Position numbers and translations under genes: made by a program | NCBI RefSeq assembly: GCF_035917275.1 | Contig: NZ_CP108508.1 | Coordinates: 7,502,001 to 7,566,000 of the forward strand | Source: Streptomyces sp. NBC_01237 | GTDB taxonomy: Bacteria; Actinomycetota; Actinomycetes; Streptomycetales; Streptomycetaceae | DNA: 64,000 bases | Reading direction: 5' to 3' | The notes under the pieces: generated by a model | The model's input: the letters and a program-made list of their open reading frames with translations, nothing else | Database searches by the model: none | Told to the model about the DNA's origin: nothing | In this document: in pieces, positions 15,253 to 23,342 of the stretch | Layout of the letters: the number at the start of each line of letters is the position of its first letter | How positions within the stretch are numbered: the first letter of the stretch is position 1

Positions 15253-17577
15253 ATGACTCGCGCCACCGCGGTGCGAGCGGTTCTGGCTGCCGCCGTACTG
15301 CTCGTCTCCGTGTTCATCACGCTGACCATGTCACCCAGACTCGGCCTCGATCTCCAGGGCGGCACCCGTATGGTGCTCCAGGCCAAGGACTCCGCCACGA
15401 CCCGGGCGGACCGGGAGAGCACCGACCGCACCCTGGAGGTGCTGCGCCAGCGCATCGACTCGCTCGGCGTCTCCGAACCGACCCTGACCCGTTCCGGCGA
15501 GGACCGGATCATCGTCGAACTCCCGGACGTCCAGGACCCGCGCCAGGCCGCCGAGGTGATCGGCAGAACCGCCCAGCTGAGCTTCCACGCCGTACAGGGA
15601 CCGGGCGCCACGACCGACACCACCCCCGCCGGGGAACCGGACTCCGCACCCACCGCCGGGGAACCCCTGACGCTGCCCGACGAGCAGGGCCGCCCGCTCG
15701 CCCTGGGCCCCGTGCAGCTCTCCGGCGCGGGCGTCAAGGACGCCACCGCCACCTTCGACGCCGAGGGGGGCGCCGGGTGGACCGTCTCGCTCGACTTCGA
15801 GAAGGACGCGGGCCGGGACTGGACCCGGCTGACCGGTGCGGCCGCCTGCCACCCCGCCCAGGACGACCGGCGCCGGGTCGCCATCGTTCTCGACCGGCAG
15901 GTGATCTCCTCTCCGCAGGTCGACCCGTCGATCGGCTGTGACGTCGGACTCCCGTCCGGGACCACCCGGATCACCGGCTCCTTCAGCGCCGACGAGGCCC
16001 GCGACCTGGCCCTGCTCATCAAGGGCGGCGCGCTCCCCGTACCCGTCGAGATCGTCGAACAGCGGACCGTGGGTCCGACGCTCGGTGCCGAGGCCATCGA
16101 CGCCAGCGCCAAGGCGGCACTCATCGGAGCCGCTGCCACCGCGCTGTTCATCACCTTCGTCTACCGGCTCTTCGGGGCCCTCGCCGCCGTGGCCCTGGCC
16201 GCCTACGGGGTGATCTCGTACGCCGCACTGGTCGCGCTCGGCGTCACCCTCACCCTGCCCGGCCTCGCCGGATTCGTGCTCGCCATCGGCATGGCCGTCG
16301 ACGCGAACGTCCTGGTCTTCGAGCGCGCCCGCGAGGAGTGCGTCGCCCGGCCGAACGGCTCCCTGCGCTCCGCGCTCACCGCCGGATTCCGCAACGCCTG
16401 GAGCGCGGTCGCCGACTCCAACGTGACCACGCTGATCGCGGCGGGGCTCCTCTTCTTCCTCGGTTCGGGGCCGGTCAAGGGCTTCGGAGTCACCCTGGCC
16501 ATCGGCGTCATCGCCTCGATGTTCTCCGCGCTCGTCATCGCCCGCGCGCTCACCGAGACCGCGGCGAACTCACGGTTCGTCAGCGACTACCGGGGCGTCA
16601 ACGGCATCGCACGCCCCGGCCGGGTACGGACCTGGCTGACCCGCCGCGATCCGCGGCTGTTCCGCTCGCCGCGCCGCTGGCTGCTGTTCTCCACGGCGCT
16701 GATCGCCGTCGCCGTGCTCGGCATCGTGGTCCGCGGCGTCAACCTCGGCGTCGAGTTCACCGGTGGCCGTCTCGTCGAGTACTCCACCAGCCGCCCCGTC
16801 GACGTCGACACGGCCCGCACGACGCTGGCCGCCGCGGGCTTCGGTGACGCCGAGGTCACCACCGCGGGCGCGGGCGACCTCTCCGTACGCACCGGGAAGC
16901 TCGACAACGACGGGGAACACGCCCTGAGGGCCGCGCTCGCGGCCGAGGGCGGTGAGACCACGAAGGTGCGCGACGAGCTGATCGGGCCCAGCCTCGGCGA
17001 CGAGCTGCGGCGCAACGCGCTGATCGCCCTCGCGGTCGCCGTGTTCGTCCAGCTCGCCTATCTGGCGGTCCGGTTCCGCTGGACGTTCGCCGTCGCCTCG
17101 GTCGGAGCGCTCGTCCACGACGTGATCATCCTCGTCGGCGCCTTCGCCTGGCTGGGACGTACCGTCGACGGCATCTTCCTGGCCGCGCTGCTCACGGTCA
17201 TCGGCTACTCGGTCAACGACTCGGTGGTGGTCTTCGACCGGGTGCGGGAGCTGTGGGCCAGGAGCCCCCGCGCACCGCTGGCCACCGTCGCCGAACGGGC
17301 CGTCCTGCAGACCGTTCCCAGAACCGTGAACACCGGGATGGGCGCCCTGTTCATCCTGGCCGCGCTCGCGGTGCTGGGCGGCGACTCGCTCGCCGACTTC
17401 GCGCTCGCCCTGCTCATCGGCGTCTGCGTCGGTACGTACTCCTCGGTGCTCACCGCCGTGCCGGGCGCACTCGTACTGGAGAAGGGCAGCAAGGCTCCGC
17501 CCCCGACCCGCGCGAAGGGCCGCCGCACGGCCCCGGCGGCACGCCGCGCCCCGCTGGACAACGGCGCCCGGGTCTGA
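15253..17577 (+). CDS. secDF: Fused protein translocase subunit SecDF (second copy type)
   Basis: A single 774-residue polypeptide joining SecD and SecF, the proton-driven accessory subunits of the Sec translocon. The SecD half has TM1, the D1 motif LGLDLQGGTRMVL (about 31-43), a periplasmic P1 domain (about 45-250) and a six-helix bundle with GMAVDANVLVFERARE. The SecF half begins near 470 with GVEFTGGRLVEYS and ends with GYSVNDSVVVFDRVRE. Streptomyces normally has separate secD and secF in the core chromosome and this fused version as an extra copy. A Lys/Arg/Pro-rich tail ends the protein. GGAGG at 15241-15245 fixes the ATG. It follows the small envelope gene by 35 bases. Confidence 0.95.
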   Translation: MTRATAVRAVLAAAVLLVSVFITLTMSPRLGLDLQGGTRMVLQAKDSATTRADRESTDRTLEVLRQRIDSLGVSEPTLTRSGEDRIIVELPDVQDPRQAAEVIGRTAQLSFHAVQGPGATTDTTPAGEPDSAPTAGEPLTLPDEQGRPLALGPVQLSGAGVKDATATFDAEGGAGWTVSLDFEKDAGRDWTRLTGAAACHPAQDDRRRVAIVLDRQVISSPQVDPSIGCDVGLPSGTTRITGSFSADEARDLALLIKGGALPVPVEIVEQRTVGPTLGAEAIDASAKAALIGAAATALFITFVYRLFGALAAVALAAYGVISYAALVALGVTLTLPGLAGFVLAIGMAVDANVLVFERAREECVARPNGSLRSALTAGFRNAWSAVADSNVTTLIAAGLLFFLGSGPVKGFGVTLAIGVIASMFSALVIARALTETAANSRFVSDYRGVNGIARPGRVRTWLTRRDPRLFRSPRRWLLFSTALIAVAVLGIVVRGVNLGVEFTGGRLVEYSTSRPVDVDTARTTLAAAGFGDAEVTTAGAGDLSVRTGKLDNDGEHALRAALAAEGGETTKVRDELIGPSLGDELRRNALIALAVAVFVQLAYLAVRFRWTFAVASVGALVHDVIILVGAFAWLGRTVDGIFLAALLTVIGYSVNDSVVVFDRVRELWARSPRAPLATVAERAVLQTVPRTVNTGMGALFILAALAVLGGDSLADFALALLIGVCVGTYSSVLTAVPGALVLEKGSKAPPPTRAKGRRTAPAARRAPLDNGARV

Positions 17578-17636
17578 CCCACCGCCGGCCCGCCGTCTCC
17601 GGCACCGCCTGCGGCCCACCGCCTCCCGACCGGGCC

Positions 17637-17663
17637 ACCGCCCCCGCCGACCGCGGGGGCGGT
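17637..17663. terminator. GC-rich stem-loop after secDF
   Basis: A perfect 11-bp stem: ACCGCCCCCGC (17637-17647), 5-base loop, GCGGGGGCGGT (17653-17663), 60 bases past the secDF stop. There is no U-tract. Probable transcription terminator. Confidence 0.6.
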
Positions 17664-17737
17664 GCGCGCGTCGGTCGCGGCGGACCGCGGGCCAGGCACG
17701 GACAATCCGGACCACACCCAGTGATCGGAGCGTGCCC

Positions 17738-18478
17738 ATGGCTGTCGTCCTGCGCGAGGCGTGGTCCATGGTCGTACCGGACCCGAACGGCCGGCACGGC
17801 CCCCTCCCGCCCCTGATGCTCGCCCTGACCTTCGTCACCGGACTCGTCGACGCGGTCAGCTATCTGCTCCTGGGCCGGGTCTTCGTCGCCAACATGACCG
17901 GCAACGTGGTCTTCTCCGGCTTCGCCTTCGCCGGAGCCCCCGGCTTCTCGCTGGCCGCCTCCCTGGTGGCGCTGGCCGCCTTCCTCGCCGGGGCACTGGC
18001 GGGCGGCCTGCTCGTCCACCGCGCCCGCACCCACCGGGGCCGGATGCTCCAGTACGCGCTCCTGGCCGAGACCGTCTTCGTGGCGGCGGCGGCAGGTGTC
18101 ACCCTGGTCTCCGGCACGCCGTACACGGGAGGGGTCAGGTTCGCCCTCATCGTGCTGCTCGGTCTCGGCCTCGGCGTGCAGAACGCGGCCTCCCGCGCGC
18201 TCGCGGTCCCCGACCTCACCACCACCGTGCTGACGCGCACACTCACCGGGGTCGCCTCGGACAGCCGTCCGGCCGGGGGAGGCGGGAGCCGGGCCGGACG
18301 GCGGATCCCGTCCGCCGCCGCGATGCTGCTCGGCGCCATGGCCGGAGCCGCCGCGGTCCTGCACGGCCGGCCGACACTGCCCCTGGTGCTGACGGTGGTG
18401 ATCCTCGCCGCCGCGAGCACGGTGGCGACCGTTCTGGCCCGCAGCGACGCCCCCTGGACCGCGACGCTCACGACGTGA
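17738..18478 (+). CDS. DUF1275 (YoaK-like) membrane protein
   Basis: A 246-residue, six-helix membrane protein of the DUF1275/YoaK family. The family pattern is plain: LTFVTGLVDAVSYLLLGRVF near the start, followed by VANMTGNVVFSGFA, GLGLGVQNAASRALAVPDLTTTVLTRTL and two C-terminal helices. The biochemical role of the family is not established. ATG 17738 is chosen because GGAG (17727-17730) is spaced seven bases away; the GTG at 17732 is too close. Its last 11 bases overlap the end of the convergent regulator gene. Confidence 0.9.
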   Translation: MAVVLREAWSMVVPDPNGRHGPLPPLMLALTFVTGLVDAVSYLLLGRVFVANMTGNVVFSGFAFAGAPGFSLAASLVALAAFLAGALAGGLLVHRARTHRGRMLQYALLAETVFVAAAAGVTLVSGTPYTGGVRFALIVLLGLGLGVQNAASRALAVPDLTTTVLTRTLTGVASDSRPAGGGGSRAGRRIPSAAAMLLGAMAGAAAVLHGRPTLPLVLTVVILAAASTVATVLARSDAPWTATLTT

Positions 18479-19295
18479 GGGAGTGCAGATACGCGGCGGT
18501 CTCCCGGTCGGCGGGCAGGAACGTCTCGATGGCCAGCTCGGCGACCGTCACATCCATCGGCGTGTTGAACGTCGCGATGGAGGAGATGAACGACAGCACC
18601 CGGCCCTCGTGCTCGACCAGCATCGGCAGCGCGAACGCCGCCCGCCCGCCCCCGGCCGGCCGCGGGCCGGACGCGTACCCCCTCCGCCCGCCGGCACCCC
18701 GCTCGGGCGGCGGATAGGCGGCGACCTCCTCGTGCAGGGCCCGCAGTTCCGGCGAACGGACCAGGGCGATCTGCCGTTCCATCTGCGCGAGCAGATCCGC
18801 CCGCCACTCCGGCAGATTCACGATGCGCGGGGCGAGACCCTCCGGATGCAGGGTGATCCGCATGACGTTCGGCGGAGGGGTGAGCAGATGCTCGGCCACC
18901 CCCGTCATCAGCAGCGAGCTGGCCCGGTTGGCGGCCACCACGGTGTACATGCCGTCCAGGACGAGGGCCGGATAGGGGTCGTAGCACTGGAGCAGCCGCT
19001 CCATGCCCTCGCGCAGCGCGCCCATCGACGGGTCGTCCAGCGCGGTCTCGGTGTACCGGGGCGCGTATCCGGCCACCACGAGCAGGGCGTTGCGTTCCCG
19101 GACCGGCACATCGAGGTGTTCGGCCAGCCGCAGGACCATCTCCTCGCTGGGCCGGGAGCGGCCCGTCTCGATGAACGAGATGTGCCGGGCCGAGGAGTCC
19201 GCGCGCAGGGCCAGCTCCAACTGGCTGATCCGCCGCTGCTGCCGCCAGCCCCGCAGCAGCTGCCCCACTCCCGTGTCACGCGCGACAGTTGTCAT
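18468..19295 (-). CDS. MmyB-type helix-turn-helix transcriptional regulator
   Basis: A 275-residue regulator. Residues about 8-65 are an XRE-type helix-turn-helix (RQQRRISQLELALRADSS, ARHISFIETGRSRPS). Residues about 95-265 are the MmyB-like ligand-binding domain (PYPALVLDGMYTVVAANRA, VMRITLHPEGLAPRI, LSFISSIATFNTPMDVTVAEL). Members are thought to bind small or fatty-acid-like ligands and often control the neighbouring gene. Here the divergent neighbour is the pterin dehydratase gene, 71 bases away, the most likely target. A Gly/Arg-rich insertion (about 200-222) interrupts the ligand domain. The ATG is at 19295. Confidence 0.93.
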   Translation of the reverse strand: MTTVARDTGVGQLLRGWRQQRRISQLELALRADSSARHISFIETGRSRPSEEMVLRLAEHLDVPVRERNALLVVAGYAPRYTETALDDPSMGALREGMERLLQCYDPYPALVLDGMYTVVAANRASSLLMTGVAEHLLTPPPNVMRITLHPEGLAPRIVNLPEWRADLLAQMERQIALVRSPELRALHEEVAAYPPPERGAGGRRGYASGPRPAGGGRAAFALPMLVEHEGRVLSFISSIATFNTPMDVTVAELAIETFLPADRETAAYLHSLTS

Positions 19296-19366
19296 ACGCA
19301 GACCGTAACGTCACCCGCACTGCCGGACCGTCCGTTGATCCACTTCGTGATGCAGGGAGCCGTTCC

Positions 19367-19672
19367 ATGCCCGCCGAACCTCTGTTGCCCTCCGAGATCG
19401 AGACCCGGCTGCGCGCGCTGCCCGGCTGGGCGCGGGAAGGGGGCCGGATCACCCGTACCTACCGGCTGCCCTCCCACTTCGCCGCCGCGGCCCTGACCGT
19501 CCATGTCGCGCAGATCCAGGAGGAGCTCGGGCACCACTCCGATCTGACGCTCGGTTACAACACCGTCGCCCTGTCCGTGAACACCCATGACGCGGGCGGT
19601 GCGATCACGGAGAAGGACCTGGCGCTCGCCACCCGGGTGGCGGCAGCGGCTCCGGCGCACGGCGCGGAGTAG
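19367..19672 (+). CDS. phhB: 4a-hydroxytetrahydrobiopterin dehydratase
   Basis: A 101-residue pterin-4-alpha-carbinolamine dehydratase, the normal size for the family. It recycles the pterin cofactor of aromatic amino acid hydroxylases by dehydrating 4a-hydroxytetrahydrobiopterin. The active-site stretch ELGHHSDLTLGYN, with its adjacent histidines, and the C-terminal VNTHDAGGAITEKDLALA are present. No phenylalanine hydroxylase gene is in the window. ATG 19367 follows AGGGAG by a good distance; an in-frame start at 19289 would overlap the divergent regulator. It is probably controlled by the MmyB-type regulator transcribed away from it. Confidence 0.93.
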   Translation: MPAEPLLPSEIETRLRALPGWAREGGRITRTYRLPSHFAAAALTVHVAQIQEELGHHSDLTLGYNTVALSVNTHDAGGAITEKDLALATRVAAAAPAHGAE

Positions 19673-19695
19673 GACCGGAACTCGGTTCCGGGCTC

Positions 19696-20658
19696 TCAGG
19701 CCACCGTGCCGAACGCCGGATGCGCGGCGAGCCACGCCGCGTAGTCCGGGCTGCGCGACACCGCCTCCGCGTACGCCGACCGGGTCAGCCCGCTCACCGC
19801 TCCCGCGGCGGCGTCCGCGGCGGGAGAGCGGGGGTGCCAGCCCAGCAGATGGCGCCAGCTCAGCGGTGAACCGGTGATCGGCCGGGTCACCAGGCCGGGC
19901 GTCGGCGGGAACGTCGCCCGGCACAGCCCGATCGCCCGCCCCACCTGCACCAGGTGGACGACGGAGGACGTGTCCGTCTCGTACACCGACACCGGGGTGA
20001 AGCCCGCCCGTGCGCAGGCCCCGGCGAAGCAGTCCGCGAAACAGCCGTCGCCCGGCACATCGGCCCAGCACTCGTCGGACAGCGCGGCCAGGCCCAGTTC
20101 GGGCTCGCCCGCCAGCGGATGGTTCTCCGGCAGCATCACGAACACCGGGTCGACGCCGACGACCTGCCAGACCAGGCGCTCAGCCATCGGCGGCGGGCTC
20201 TCGCCGCAGGCCCCGATCAGAGCGAAGTCCAGCCGTCCGTCGATGACCAGCGAGGCGATCTCGGCCACCGACCACGAGGTGTACGTGGACACCGGCGTGG
20301 AGGGGTGCGCGGTGGCGAGCCGGTCGACGAGACCGCCGAGCAACGGTCCATGCGTCCCGCCGAGCCGGAACCGGTCCATGGCCCCCGTCGCATTGGCGAA
20401 CCGCACCGCCTCCGCCTGCAGCTCGCTCACCGCGGGCAGTACCACCCGCGCCCGTTCGAGTACCAGCTCACCGAGCGGGGTCGGCCGGGCGCCCGTGTGG
20501 TCCCGCTCGAAGAGCACGCCGCCGAGAGCCTTCTCGATCCGCCGCAGCTGAGCGCTCAGGGCGGGCTGCGCGAGCCCGAGCGCTGCGGCCGCCTTGGTGA
20601 GGCTGCCGGTGTCGGCGATGGCACGTACGGTCCGTAGATGGCGCAACTCCAGCTCCAT
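19696..20658 (-). CDS. LysR family transcriptional regulator
   Basis: A 320-residue LysR-type regulator. The winged helix-turn-helix is at about 1-60 (LRHLRTVRAIADTGSLTKAA, ALGLAQPALSAQLRRIEKAL) and the two-lobed effector domain spans about 90-300. The effector is unknown. Its start codon lies inside a perfect inverted repeat that fits the LysR T-N11-A box, which suggests autoregulation together with control of the divergent methyltransferase gene. The 3' end is convergent with the dehydratase gene, 23 bases away. Confidence 0.93.
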   Translation of the reverse strand: MELELRHLRTVRAIADTGSLTKAAAALGLAQPALSAQLRRIEKALGGVLFERDHTGARPTPLGELVLERARVVLPAVSELQAEAVRFANATGAMDRFRLGGTHGPLLGGLVDRLATAHPSTPVSTYTSWSVAEIASLVIDGRLDFALIGACGESPPPMAERLVWQVVGVDPVFVMLPENHPLAGEPELGLAALSDECWADVPGDGCFADCFAGACARAGFTPVSVYETDTSSVVHLVQVGRAIGLCRATFPPTPGLVTRPITGSPLSWRHLLGWHPRSPAADAAAGAVSGLTRSAYAEAVSRSPDYAAWLAAHPAFGTVA

Positions 20659-20673
20659 AACGGCAAGTTATGG
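20655..20673. promoter_or_regulatory. LysR-type operator over the start of the LysR gene
   Basis: CCATAAC-GGCAA-GTTATGG is a perfect 7-bp inverted repeat around a 5-base spacer and contains a T-N11-A core. It overlaps the ATG of the LysR gene (20656-20658) and lies about 120 bases upstream of the divergent methyltransferase gene, the usual placement for a LysR recognition site. Confidence 0.6.
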
Positions 20674-20792
20674 GCCCGGAGGCCCACCGGCAATACGCCC
20701 GCCGGGAAAGTCGCGGGGGACCAGGCCCGTGCCGGTTTGCCGAAGTGGCAACAGAAGTGGCCGGGAGAGCAATTCTCGGGAAGGCTGGCCCC

Positions 20793-21725
20793 ATGAGCGA
20801 TCACGCCGGTCACGGCCACCACGAGCAGTCGCACGCGCAGCCGCATCCGGGTCCGCGGCCGCACGCGCACGCGCATGACACCAAGGACTTCGACTGGGAC
20901 GCGATGGGCCCCCGGCTGGAGCGGGAAGCCGAGCTCAGCGCCCCGCAGTACGAGGAGGCGGCCCGCTGGATCGCCTCGCTGCCCGACGCCCCGACCGTGC
21001 GCCGCGTGCTCGACATCGGCAGTGGCCCGGGTGTGGTCGCCTGCCTGCTGGCCGAGGTGTTCCCCGAGGCGGAGGTCGTCGCCGTGGATGCCACCCCGGC
21101 ACTCCTGGAGCGGGCGGCCGCCCGTGCCCGGCGGCTGGGAGTGGGTGAACGCTTCCGTACGCTGGAGGCTGAACTCCCGCACGATATCTCCCGGTTGGGT
21201 GAGGCCGACCTGATCTGGGCGGGCAACTCCCTGCACCACATGGGCGACCAGCGCGCCGTTCTGGCCGGCTTCGCCGGGGCCCTGCGGCCCGGCGGAACGG
21301 TGGCGCTCGTGGAGGGCGGGCTTCCGGTGCGGCGGCTGCCCCGGGACATCGGCATCGGCCGGCCCGGTCTGGAGGCCAGGCTGGACGCGGTCTCGACGGA
21401 GTGGTTCCAGCGGATGCGGGTCGAGCTGCCGGACGCGAAGCACGAGACCGAGGACTGGAACGCCCTGTTCGGCGCGGTGGGACTGACGCCGAACGGTACC
21501 CGCAGCTTCCTCCTCGACCTGCCGGCCCCGCTCTCCGCCCAGGCCCGTGAGTACATCGTGGATACCTTCACCCGGGCGCGCGAGGCGTTCGGCGACCGGC
21601 TCGACGCCGATGACGTCGCCGTACTCGACCGGCTGCTCGATCCCCAGGACCCGGCCGGACTGCACCACCGGTCCGATGCCTACCTGCTCACCGCCCGCAC
21701 GGTCCAGCTGGCCCGGCGCGGCTGA
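20793..21725 (+). CDS. Class I SAM-dependent methyltransferase with His-rich N-terminus
   Basis: A 310-residue methyltransferase. The SAM-binding core begins near residue 65 with RRVLDIGSGPGVVACLLAEV; strand 2 ends in VVAVDAT, and DLIWAGNSLHHM is the motif after strand 4. The closest general type is the SAM-dependent methyltransferase_12/25 group; the acceptor is unknown. The first 29 residues carry nine histidines (DHAGHGHHEQSHAQPHPG and the following HAHAH), a likely metal-binding tail unusual for this enzyme class. The ATG is at 20793. Transcribed divergently from the LysR regulator, which probably controls it. Confidence 0.9.
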   Translation: MSDHAGHGHHEQSHAQPHPGPRPHAHAHDTKDFDWDAMGPRLEREAELSAPQYEEAARWIASLPDAPTVRRVLDIGSGPGVVACLLAEVFPEAEVVAVDATPALLERAAARARRLGVGERFRTLEAELPHDISRLGEADLIWAGNSLHHMGDQRAVLAGFAGALRPGGTVALVEGGLPVRRLPRDIGIGRPGLEARLDAVSTEWFQRMRVELPDAKHETEDWNALFGAVGLTPNGTRSFLLDLPAPLSAQAREYIVDTFTRAREAFGDRLDADDVAVLDRLLDPQDPAGLHHRSDAYLLTARTVQLARRG

Positions 21726-21756
21726 GCCAGGGGCCGGGGCCGGGCGAGCGGGACGG

Positions 21757-22227
21757 TCAGGCCGCCACGGCCTCCAACCGCCACCACTGGGACGGGGAGT
21801 CGGTGTCCTCCCACTGCTGGATCCTGGCCCCGGCCTCCGTGGAGCCGTCGGCGACTTCGAGGACGAGCCCGCTGACGAAGCTGACCAGGGTCACCGTGCC
21901 CGGCGCCTCCAGGTGCTGTTCGATCAGCCATTCCTGGGCGCCGTAGTTGTTGGCCCGCCACTGCTGGATGGTCGCGCCGTTCTCCGTGGAGGCGTTGGCG
22001 ACGTCCAGCCGCTTGCCGCTGTGCGCGTTGACCAAGTGGTGGAGCGCGGCACCCTCGTGCACCGGGGACAGCTGCCAGAGCTGCGCGGCCGACCCGCTCT
22101 CCTCACCCTGGAGCACCGGGGCGCCGCCGCCCTTGGCCGCGCCGTACACCTCCAGCAGCAGCCCGCTGCCGACGTTGCGCAGACGGTACAGACCGGCCTC
22201 GACGACGGGCGCGGCGTCCCTGCTCAT
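21757..22227 (-). CDS. Ricin-type beta-trefoil (RICIN) domain protein
   Basis: A 156-residue protein made only of one ricin-B-type beta-trefoil. The three repeats each carry the Q-x-W core or its variant: QLWQLSPV, QEWLIEQ and QWWRLEA, with the N-terminal part YRLRNVGSGLLLEVYG. Such domains bind sugars, usually as part of secreted hydrolases, but here there is no signal peptide, no TM segment and no catalytic partner in the same gene. Function is unclear. AAGGAG upstream supports the ATG at 22227. It is the last gene before a convergent junction with the methyltransferase gene. Confidence 0.88.
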   Translation of the reverse strand: MSRDAAPVVEAGLYRLRNVGSGLLLEVYGAAKGGGAPVLQGEESGSAAQLWQLSPVHEGAALHHLVNAHSGKRLDVANASTENGATIQQWRANNYGAQEWLIEQHLEAPGTVTLVSFVSGLVLEVADGSTEAGARIQQWEDTDSPSQWWRLEAVAA

Positions 22228-22288
22228 GCTCTGGTGCTCCTTCGGAGGGATACGACGGCGGAGGGGGATGGCGGTGGCGGGGTACGAC

Positions 22289-22320
22289 GGCGCCCCCACC
22301 GTCGGCACGGTGGGGGCGCC
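22289..22320. terminator. Perfect 14-bp terminator stem downstream of the aldo/keto reductase
   Basis: GGCGCCCCCACCGT (22289-22302), the 4-base loop CGGC, then ACGGTGGGGGCGCC (22307-22320). It lies 30 bases past the reductase stop and ahead of the ricin-type gene, so it ends the reductase transcript. Confidence 0.75.
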
Positions 22321-22349
22321 GGAAGAGAATCCGGAACGAAGGGTGCGGC

Positions 22350-23186
22350 TCAGGCGCCGTAGTTGAACTCGGCCGGGTCCGGGCCGAGGCGCTTGCCCTC
22401 GTCCAGGGCGGCGAACGCGGCGAGGTCGTCGGCGTCCAGCTCGAAGCCGAACACATCGAGGTTCTCCACGATCCGCGACGGGGTCACGGACTTCGGGATC
22501 ACCACGTTGCCCGTCTGGATGTGCCAGCGCAGCACGGCCTGGGCGGGCGTGCGGCCGTGCTTCTGCGCGACCGCCACGACCGTCGGGACCTCCAGGAGGC
22601 CCTTGCCCTGGCCCAGCGGCGACCACGCCTCGGTGGCGATGCCGTGCTCGGCGTGCAGCGCGCGGGACTCCGCCTGCTGGAGCTGCGGGTGGAGCTCGAT
22701 CTGGTTGATCACCGGGACCACGGAGGTCTCGCCGAGCAGCCGGTCGAGGTGCTCCGGCAGGAAGTTCGACACGCCGATGGCCTTGGCGCGGCCGTCGGCG
22801 TAGATCGTCTCCAGGGCCTTGTACGTGTCGACGTACCGGTCGGTGGCGGGCAGCGGCCAGTGGATCAGGTACAGGTCGACGTAGTCCAGACCGAGCTTGT
22901 CGAGCGAGGCGTCGAAGGCGCGCAGCGTGGAGTCGTAACCCTGCTCGCTGTTCCACAGCTTCGTGGTGACGAAGAGCTCGTCACGGGCGACCCCGGAGGC
23001 GGCGATGGCCTTGCCGGTGCCCACCTCGTTCTCGTAGATCGCGGCGGTGTCGATGCTCCGGTACCCGGATTCGATGGCCGTGGCGACCGCCTTCGCGGCC
23101 TCGTCGTCCGGCACCTGCCAGACACCGAAACCGAGCTGCGGCATTTCGAGGCCGTTGTTGAGGGTGATGGAGGGGACCTGGCTCAC
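22350..23186 (-). CDS. Aldo/keto reductase
   Basis: A 278-residue NADPH-dependent aldo/keto reductase of the 2,5-diketo-D-gluconate reductase-like group. The catalytic tetrad is visible: Asp in GYRSIDTAAIYENE with its Tyr, Lys in TTKLWN, His in LIHWPLP. The NADPH site appears as VIPKSVTPSRIVEN. It probably reduces carbonyls in the cytoplasm; the physiological substrate is unknown. The GTG at 23186 is chosen because the conserved fold begins at SITLNNGLEMP and a modest AGGA site precedes it. It ends in a strong terminator. Confidence 0.93.
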   Translation of the reverse strand: MSQVPSITLNNGLEMPQLGFGVWQVPDDEAAKAVATAIESGYRSIDTAAIYENEVGTGKAIAASGVARDELFVTTKLWNSEQGYDSTLRAFDASLDKLGLDYVDLYLIHWPLPATDRYVDTYKALETIYADGRAKAIGVSNFLPEHLDRLLGETSVVPVINQIELHPQLQQAESRALHAEHGIATEAWSPLGQGKGLLEVPTVVAVAQKHGRTPAQAVLRWHIQTGNVVIPKSVTPSRIVENLDVFGFELDADDLAAFAALDEGKRLGPDPAEFNYGA

Positions 23187-23342
23187 GAGCGGTCGATCCT
23201 TACGTCGTCGGTTGGTACTCCTGAGGTCAACGATCAGCTCGGCCGAAGCATTCCCCCGACGGGCACCGGACCGTTCCCCCCGGCGGGCACCCACGCGTCC
23301 TCCGTACGGATGCCGGTCCCGGCTCCCGCGGGGTGGACGGCG

